Source: Gemmatimonadaceae bacterium
Lineage (GTDB): Bacteria > Latescibacterota > UBA2968 > UBA8231
Reading direction: 5' to 3'
Assembly: GCA_026706075.1 (NCBI GenBank)
Contig: JAPOZM010000045.1
Location: forward strand, 1 to 36,061
Length of the DNA: 36,061 nt
In this document: positions 30,561 to 36,061 of the stretch, piece after piece
How positions within the stretch are numbered: position 1 is the stretch's first letter
Layout: every line of letters begins with the position of its first letter
Notes under the pieces: generated by a model
The model's input: the letters and a program-made list of their open reading frames with translations, nothing else
The model's database searches: none
Told to the model about the DNA's origin: nothing
Translations under genes and position numbers: made by a program

Positions 30561-31453
30561 GAGCCCTCCTCGGCAGGGACCTCGCCGACGCTCGCCAGCC
30601 TCGCCCGGGCCTCGGCGTAGAGATCGGGCGGCAGGGGGCCGGCCCGGGCGGCCTCGAGGTTGGACCGCATGTGATCGAGGCTGGTGGTGCCCACGATCGT
30701 GGTGTGGCAGGCGGGGTGGGCGAGGGTGAAGCGAAGGATGAACTCGTGACGGCTCATGCCGCCCAGGAGCTCCTCGAGGCCCGCCTTGGCCCAGGTGGCC
30801 TGGCGGCTCTCGTTGGCCCGGTGGCCGAGGCTGATCCCGCCCCGGACGAGGATCCCGGCGCCGGCGTCGGCCGCCTCCTGGATCATCGTCTCGTGCTCAC
30901 GCTCGAGGGCGGAGTAGGGGATCTGGAAGACGTCGAAGGCGCCGGAGGCGACGAAGGCGGCCAGGTGCGGGTTGGTGGAGGAGACGCCGATGAAGCGCGC
31001 CTTGCCGGCCCCTCGGATCTCCTCGAGGGCCTCGACCAGCCCTCCCCGCTCGACGTCCTCCACGGAGGGGTTGTGCATCTGAAGCAGGTCGACGCAGTCG
31101 GTCCGCAGCCGGCGGAGGCTCTGGTCGATGTTGGAGCGCAGGCGGTCGGCGGTCCACAGGTGGCCCGGGTCGAGGCGGTTGCCGTCGCCGTCGATGTTGC
31201 AGCCGCACTTGGTGGCCAGGTGGAACTCGCGCCGGCGGTGGCCGACGTAGCGGCCGATGCGCTCCTCGCTGGCGCCGTAGTCGGGGGCCGTGTCGATGAG
31301 GTTGACCCCCGCGTCGAGGGCCGCGTTCAGCACCCCGGCGGCCTGCGCGTCGAAGTCGGCCGAGTCGGGCAGGCCCCGCTCCGCGGCCCCGAAGCCGAGC
31401 TGCGTGACCTCCAGGCCCGTGCGGCCCAGGGTGCGGCGGGTGAGATCGCTCAT
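30557..31453 (-). CDS. Aldo/keto reductase
   Basis: The 298-residue protein has the AKR tetrad: D54 and Y59 in NLIDTAPDYGAS, K82 in LATKCG and H127 in LLQMHNPS, plus the opening RTLGRTGLEVTQLGFG typical of the L-galactose/D-threo-aldose dehydrogenase-like branch. These are NAD(P)H-dependent TIM-barrel enzymes acting on sugars or small carbonyls. I use ATG 31453; a TTG 36 bases upstream would add a low-complexity extension. It is the first gene of a two-gene operon with the PLP enzyme and follows the small HEAT-type gene at 31510 by 56 bases. The substrate is unassigned. Confidence 0.87.
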   Translation of the reverse strand: MSDLTRRTLGRTGLEVTQLGFGAAERGLPDSADFDAQAAGVLNAALDAGVNLIDTAPDYGASEERIGRYVGHRRREFHLATKCGCNIDGDGNRLDPGHLWTADRLRSNIDQSLRRLRTDCVDLLQMHNPSVEDVERGGLVEALEEIRGAGKARFIGVSSTNPHLAAFVASGAFDVFQIPYSALEREHETMIQEAADAGAGILVRGGISLGHRANESRQATWAKAGLEELLGGMSRHEFILRFTLAHPACHTTIVGTTSLDHMRSNLEAARAGPLPPDLYAEARARLASVGEVPAEEGS

Positions 31454-31509
31454 GCCCGAAAGATCATCCGAGCCACCGGGGAGCGGCAAGACGACCGGGA
31501 GGGTCCTTC

Positions 31510-31839
31510 TCAGTGATGGTTGATCCGCCCGGAGCGGCGGTACCTGGCCAGGCGCTGGCGGACGCTGCGCCGCAGCCGGAGGTCGGGATCGTCGTACATC
31601 CCCTCAAGGGCGGCCAGGACATCGGCCTCGCGCTGCCGCGGCGATCCGTCGGTGAGGGTGTGGAAGGCGATGCGCCGCACCCGCGCGTCGTCGTCGCGGG
31701 TGAGCTCGAAGACACGGGACCAGGCCTGGGGGTGGTCGGCCTTCAGCTCGCAGGGGCACAGCTCGCGGGCGGCGCTGCGGCGGCGGCGCACGTCGTCCGA
31801 GCGCGAGTCCTCCAGAATCTGCTCCAGGCTCTCTCTCAT
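31510..31839 (-). CDS. Small HEAT-repeat-like protein of unknown role
   Basis: The 109-residue protein is charged and almost wholly helical, with no signal peptide. The segments DDDARVRRIAFHTLTDGS and DDPDLRLRRSVRQRLARYRR have the spacing and pattern (acidic turn, xxVRRxAxxxL) of HEAT/PBS-lyase repeats, so it is probably a three-helix-pair solenoid that binds another protein. Cys residues in LCPCELKAD are isolated. ATG 31839 has a modest AAAGG upstream. It is divergent from nfuA across 97 bases and may be the first gene of the run leading to the aldo-keto reductase. I do not assign a function. Confidence 0.65.
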   Translation of the reverse strand: MRESLEQILEDSRSDDVRRRRSAARELCPCELKADHPQAWSRVFELTRDDDARVRRIAFHTLTDGSPRQREADVLAALEGMYDDPDLRLRRSVRQRLARYRRSGRINHH

Positions 31840-31854
31840 GGTGGCGGCCTTTCG

Positions 31855-31882
31855 TTGACGGACCTCGCCTCGAAGGTAAATT
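31855..31882 (+). promoter_or_regulatory. Candidate sigma70-type promoter for nfuA
   Basis: TTGACG (31855-31860) and TAAATT (31877-31882) are 16 bases apart. A start near 31889 leaves a leader of about 48 bases in which no strong ribosome-binding site is visible before ATG 31937. Confidence 0.4.
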
Positions 31883-31936
31883 CAGGTTCATCCACCGCAA
31901 CAAACTTCCCCTCAGCCAGCCACGGTCACCCCCGCC

Positions 31937-32515
31937 ATGTTGACAATCACCGACCTCGCCCAGACCAAGATCGTCGAGCTGATCGACAAGAGCCCCAACC
32001 CGGTCAAGGGCCTGCGCATCGGCGCGACTTCCGTCTCCCCTCTCAAGGTCGACTACCGGATGGCCTTCATCGCCCAAGGCCAGGAGAACGACGACGACAC
32101 CGTCATCCCCTACGACGGCTTCGACGTCTACGTCGACCCCGACAGCGGCGACAACGTCCAGGAGGCCACCGTCGACTACGTCGAGGGCCTGATGGGCTCC
32201 GGGTTCAAGATCGAGCGCCCCCGCGACCTGCCCGAGGGCGTCGACGGCTCCCTCCTCGACCGGGTGCAGCACGTCCTCGACGAGAAGATCAACCCCGCCG
32301 TCTCGGGCCACGGGGGCCGGGTCTCCCTGATCGACCTGAAGGAGAAGACCGTATTCCTCCAGCTCGAAGGCGGCTGCCAGGGTTGCGGCATGGCCGACGT
32401 CACCCTCAAGCAGGGCATCGAGGTGATGATCAAGGAGTCGGTGCCCGAGATCGAAGAGATCTACGACGTCACCGACCACGCCAACGGCAAGAACCCCTAC
32501 TACAGGGCGCCCTAG
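31937..32515 (+). CDS. nfuA: Fe-S cluster carrier protein NfuA
   Basis: The 192-residue protein has the two-domain NfuA layout and length (E. coli NfuA is 191 residues). Residues 1-95 are a degenerate A-type (IscA/HesB-like) domain that lacks the cluster cysteines: LRIGATSVSPLKVDYRMAFI. Residues 105-192 are the Nfu domain with the cluster-binding C147-x-x-C150 in GGCQGCGMA, preceded by LDEKINPAVSGHGGRVSLID. NfuA accepts a [4Fe-4S] cluster and delivers it to client enzymes in the cytoplasm. No good ribosome-binding site precedes ATG 31937. It heads a rightward run with moeA 39 bases downstream; MoeA-dependent molybdoenzymes often also need Fe-S clusters, which may explain the pairing. Confidence 0.9.
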   Translation: MLTITDLAQTKIVELIDKSPNPVKGLRIGATSVSPLKVDYRMAFIAQGQENDDDTVIPYDGFDVYVDPDSGDNVQEATVDYVEGLMGSGFKIERPRDLPEGVDGSLLDRVQHVLDEKINPAVSGHGGRVSLIDLKEKTVFLQLEGGCQGCGMADVTLKQGIEVMIKESVPEIEEIYDVTDHANGKNPYYRAP

Positions 32516-32554
32516 CGGTTCACCCGCCGGGCGGCCCTTCTTCCAGCACACCAA

Positions 32555-33781
32555 ATGCTCACCGTCGAGGAGGCGCGCGCCGCCGTCCTGGAGCGCGTCC
32601 ACCCCCTGGGAGCGGAACGCGTCGCCCTCACGGGGGCCCTCGGCCGCGTCCTGGCCGCCGACGTGGCGGCCCCGTACGACAACCCGCCCCACGACAACTC
32701 GGCCATGGACGGCTTCGCCGTGCGCTTCGCCGACGTCGCCGCCGCCACCGGGGAGAGCCCGGCGACCCTGCCGGTGATCGAGGACATCCCGGCCGGCCGT
32801 GTCCCGGAGAAGCGGCTGGAGGCCGGTCAGGCGAGCCGCATCATGACCGGCGCGCCGATCCCCGACGGCTGCGACACGGTGATCCGCGTAGAGGACACCC
32901 GCGACCACGGGGACCGCGTCGACGTGCTGGTGCCGGAGGACGAGGAGGGCGCCAACATCCGCCGCCGCGGCGAGGACATGCGCGAGGGCGAGCCCCTGAT
33001 CCGCGCCGGCGCCGAGCTCGGCCCCGGCGAAGTGGGGGTCCTCGCGGCGGTGCAGCAGAGCTTCGTCCCCGTCGGCCGCCGGCCCACGGTGGCCGTCCTC
33101 TCCTCGGGCGACGAGCTGGTCGAGATCGACCAGGTCCGGGGGCCGGGACAGATCGTCAACAGCAACACCCCCGCCCTCGGGGCCGTGGCCCGGTCCTGCG
33201 GGGCCGAGCCGGTGCTGCTGCCCACGGTGGCCGACGACGAGGCCGCCATCCGCGCCTCGGTGGAGACCGCCCTCGCCTGCGACTTCGTGGTCTCCTCCGG
33301 CGGGGTTTCCGTGGGCGAGTACGACTACGTGAAGAAGGTCCTCGACGACCTCGGCGCCGAGGAGGTGCTCTGGCGCGTGGCGATGAAGCCGGGCAAGCCC
33401 CTGTTCTTCTGCATGCTGAAGGGGAAACCCTACTTCGGCCTGCCGGGGAACCCGGTGTCGAGCCTGATCTCCTTCCTGCAGTTCGTCGGCCCCGCCGTGC
33501 GCAAGGCCGCCGGCCACCCGCCGGAGCGCTGGCCCCTGCCGGAGAGCACGGCCCTCATGGAGCACGACGTGGCCAACGACGGCGACCGCCGCAACTTCCT
33601 GCGGGCGCGGCTGCGCCTCGACGGCGGGGGCCGCCTTGCGGCGAGCACCTCGCACCGGGCCCAGGGCTCCCACATCCTCACCTCCATGCTCGGGGCCAAC
33701 GGCATCGTCGTCCTCGAGCCGGACCAGACCGCCGCCGCGGGCGAGCCCGTGACGGTGCAGATCCTCGGCGACATCGCCTGA
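32555..33781 (+). CDS. moeA: Molybdopterin molybdotransferase MoeA
   Basis: The 408-residue protein inserts molybdate into adenylated molybdopterin, the last general step of molybdenum cofactor synthesis. Family landmarks are HDNSAMDGFAVR near 46-57, ASRIMTGAPIPDGCDTVIR near 92-110, VAVLSSGDELV near 179-189, the VVSSGGVSVGEYDYVK loop near 247-262 and YFGLPGNPVSS near 292-302. Length is typical (E. coli MoeA is 411). No clear ribosome-binding site precedes ATG 32555. Only two bases separate its stop from the Nudix gene. No molybdoenzyme structural gene is present in the window. Confidence 0.93.
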   Translation: MLTVEEARAAVLERVHPLGAERVALTGALGRVLAADVAAPYDNPPHDNSAMDGFAVRFADVAAATGESPATLPVIEDIPAGRVPEKRLEAGQASRIMTGAPIPDGCDTVIRVEDTRDHGDRVDVLVPEDEEGANIRRRGEDMREGEPLIRAGAELGPGEVGVLAAVQQSFVPVGRRPTVAVLSSGDELVEIDQVRGPGQIVNSNTPALGAVARSCGAEPVLLPTVADDEAAIRASVETALACDFVVSSGGVSVGEYDYVKKVLDDLGAEEVLWRVAMKPGKPLFFCMLKGKPYFGLPGNPVSSLISFLQFVGPAVRKAAGHPPERWPLPESTALMEHDVANDGDRRNFLRARLRLDGGGRLAASTSHRAQGSHILTSMLGANGIVVLEPDQTAAAGEPVTVQILGDIA

Positions 33782-33783
33782 GG

Positions 33784-34359
33784 ATGGGGCGGGTCGAGGT
33801 CCACGGCCGCCGGACCCTGCTCGACCGCTTCTTCCGGGTCGAGGAGGTCGACCTCAGCCACGAACGGCCCGACGGCTCCATGGGCCCGCCCCTCACGCGG
33901 CTCAACGTCGACCGCGGCGACGGGGCGGCGGTGGTGCTCCACGACCCGGAGCGCCGCGTCGTCGTGCTGGTGCGCCAGTTCCGCTTTTCCGCCTGGGAGA
34001 ACGGCCCGGGCTGGCTGCACGAACTGGTGGCGGGGACGGTCGCCCGGGGCCAGGACCCCGAGGACGTGGCCCGCGCCGAGTGCCTCGAGGAAGCCGGCTA
34101 CGAGGTGGACCGCCTCGAGCCGATCGGAACCTTCTACCTCACCCCCGGCGGGTCCTCGGAGCGGATCTTCCTCTACTACGCGCCGGTGAACGCCGGCCGC
34201 CGCCGCGGGCCCGGCGGAGGGCTCGCGGAGGAGGGCGAGAGCATCGAGGTCCTGGAGTGGCCGGAGGAGGAGGTCTGGGCCGCCCTGGACGCCGGTCGGA
34301 TCGCCGACGCCAAGAGCCTGGTGGGGCTCATGTGGCTGCGGCGGCGCCTCTTTTCCTGA
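33784..34359 (+). CDS. Nudix hydrolase (ADP-ribose/nucleoside-diphosphate-sugar pyrophosphatase-like)
   Basis: The 191-residue protein has a Nudix box at residues 84-106: G84, then AECLEEAGY at 98-106, which keeps the three metal-binding glutamates E99, E102 and E103. Two consensus positions differ: the first Glu is Q90 and the Arg before E99 is A98. The preceding VVLVRQFRF and the following TFYLTPGGSSERIFLYYA match the ADP-ribose and GDP-mannose pyrophosphatase (NudF/NudK-like) branch, which hydrolyses NDP-sugars. ATG 33784 begins two bases after the moeA stop, so the genes are coupled. The remaining catalytic residues suggest it is active; the exact nucleotide substrate is unknown. Confidence 0.82.
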   Translation: MGRVEVHGRRTLLDRFFRVEEVDLSHERPDGSMGPPLTRLNVDRGDGAAVVLHDPERRVVVLVRQFRFSAWENGPGWLHELVAGTVARGQDPEDVARAECLEEAGYEVDRLEPIGTFYLTPGGSSERIFLYYAPVNAGRRRGPGGGLAEEGESIEVLEWPEEEVWAALDAGRIADAKSLVGLMWLRRRLFS

Positions 34360-34421
34360 GGTCGGGGTCTGCGGATATTACCCCGGCTTCACCGGGATCC
34401 CATGCAAGGAGCCATCTCCCC

Positions 34422-36061
<1,640 letters not shown>

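Noticed and set aside
31513..33783. A long upstream extension of the Nudix frame
   Set aside because: The upstream part overlaps nfuA and moeA in another frame and is low-complexity; the real protein begins at 33784, two bases after the moeA stop.

Overview
The window is strongly GC-rich, gene-dense DNA from a bacterium with an outer membrane: there is a TonB-dependent receptor ending in a C-terminal Phe, a lipoprotein beside it and several proteins with Sec-type leaders. Four phytanoyl-CoA-dioxygenase-like (PhyH) enzymes, Asp-box propellers, five-bladed-propeller glycoside-hydrolase-like proteins, an enolase-superfamily enzyme, a sugar-phosphate-isomerase-like protein, RraA, M19 and M55 peptidases and a heparinase-II/III-like protein form a mix I associate with uncultured scavenging lineages such as Latescibacterota or Poribacteria. 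That placement is inference; there is no rRNA or phylogenetic marker gene to fix it.

Region 1 (1-10,681, minus strand) is one tightly packed unit of nine genes read right to left: propeller glycoside-hydrolase-like protein, secreted leucine-rich-repeat protein, PhyH oxygenase, M19 dipeptidase, double-GNAT protein, PhyH-HEAT fusion, secreted glycosidase-like protein, Asp-box sialidase-like protein and the start of a mandelate-racemase-type enzyme. Junctions overlap by 1-4 bases or are separated by at most 53. The only plausible promoter gap is 10,682-10,879, from which an NAD-dependent epimerase gene is read the other way.

Region 2 (about 12,029-14,853) is a visibly more AT-rich island with a convergent restriction-modification pair: an N6-adenine methyltransferase and a protein of unrecognised family that is probably its restriction endonuclease. 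It looks horizontally acquired.

Region 3 (15,150-20,930) holds an isocitrate-lyase/PEP-mutase family enzyme, a second propeller glycoside-hydrolase-like gene, a TIM-barrel sugar isomerase, an RraA-like aldolase and a PhyH protein with an unusual HxH motif. Two copies of a composite repeat lie here (16,033 to about 16,430 and 18,120 to about 18,480). Each has a 201-bp element with long imperfect terminal inverted repeats, followed 38-39 bp later by one or two hairpins with GTGGCGCC/GGCGCCAC arms.

Region 4 (21,007-29,318) continues the scavenging theme: a secreted Asp-box propeller with an M55 D-aminopeptidase, a fourth PhyH, a large heparinase-like protein, and a lipoprotein-TonB receptor pair. 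Region 5 (29,481-31,839) has a PLP D-cysteine desulfhydrase/ACC-deaminase homologue overlapping an aldo-keto reductase, and a small HEAT-type protein. Region 6 (31,937-end) is housekeeping: nfuA, moeA, a Nudix hydrolase and the first 546 codons of acetyl-CoA synthetase.

Together the genes suggest uptake and breakdown of complex sugars, sugar acids and (D-)amino-acid-containing peptides, with Fe(II)/2-oxoglutarate oxygenases tailoring intermediates. The pathway assignment is inference; the family calls rest on visible motifs.
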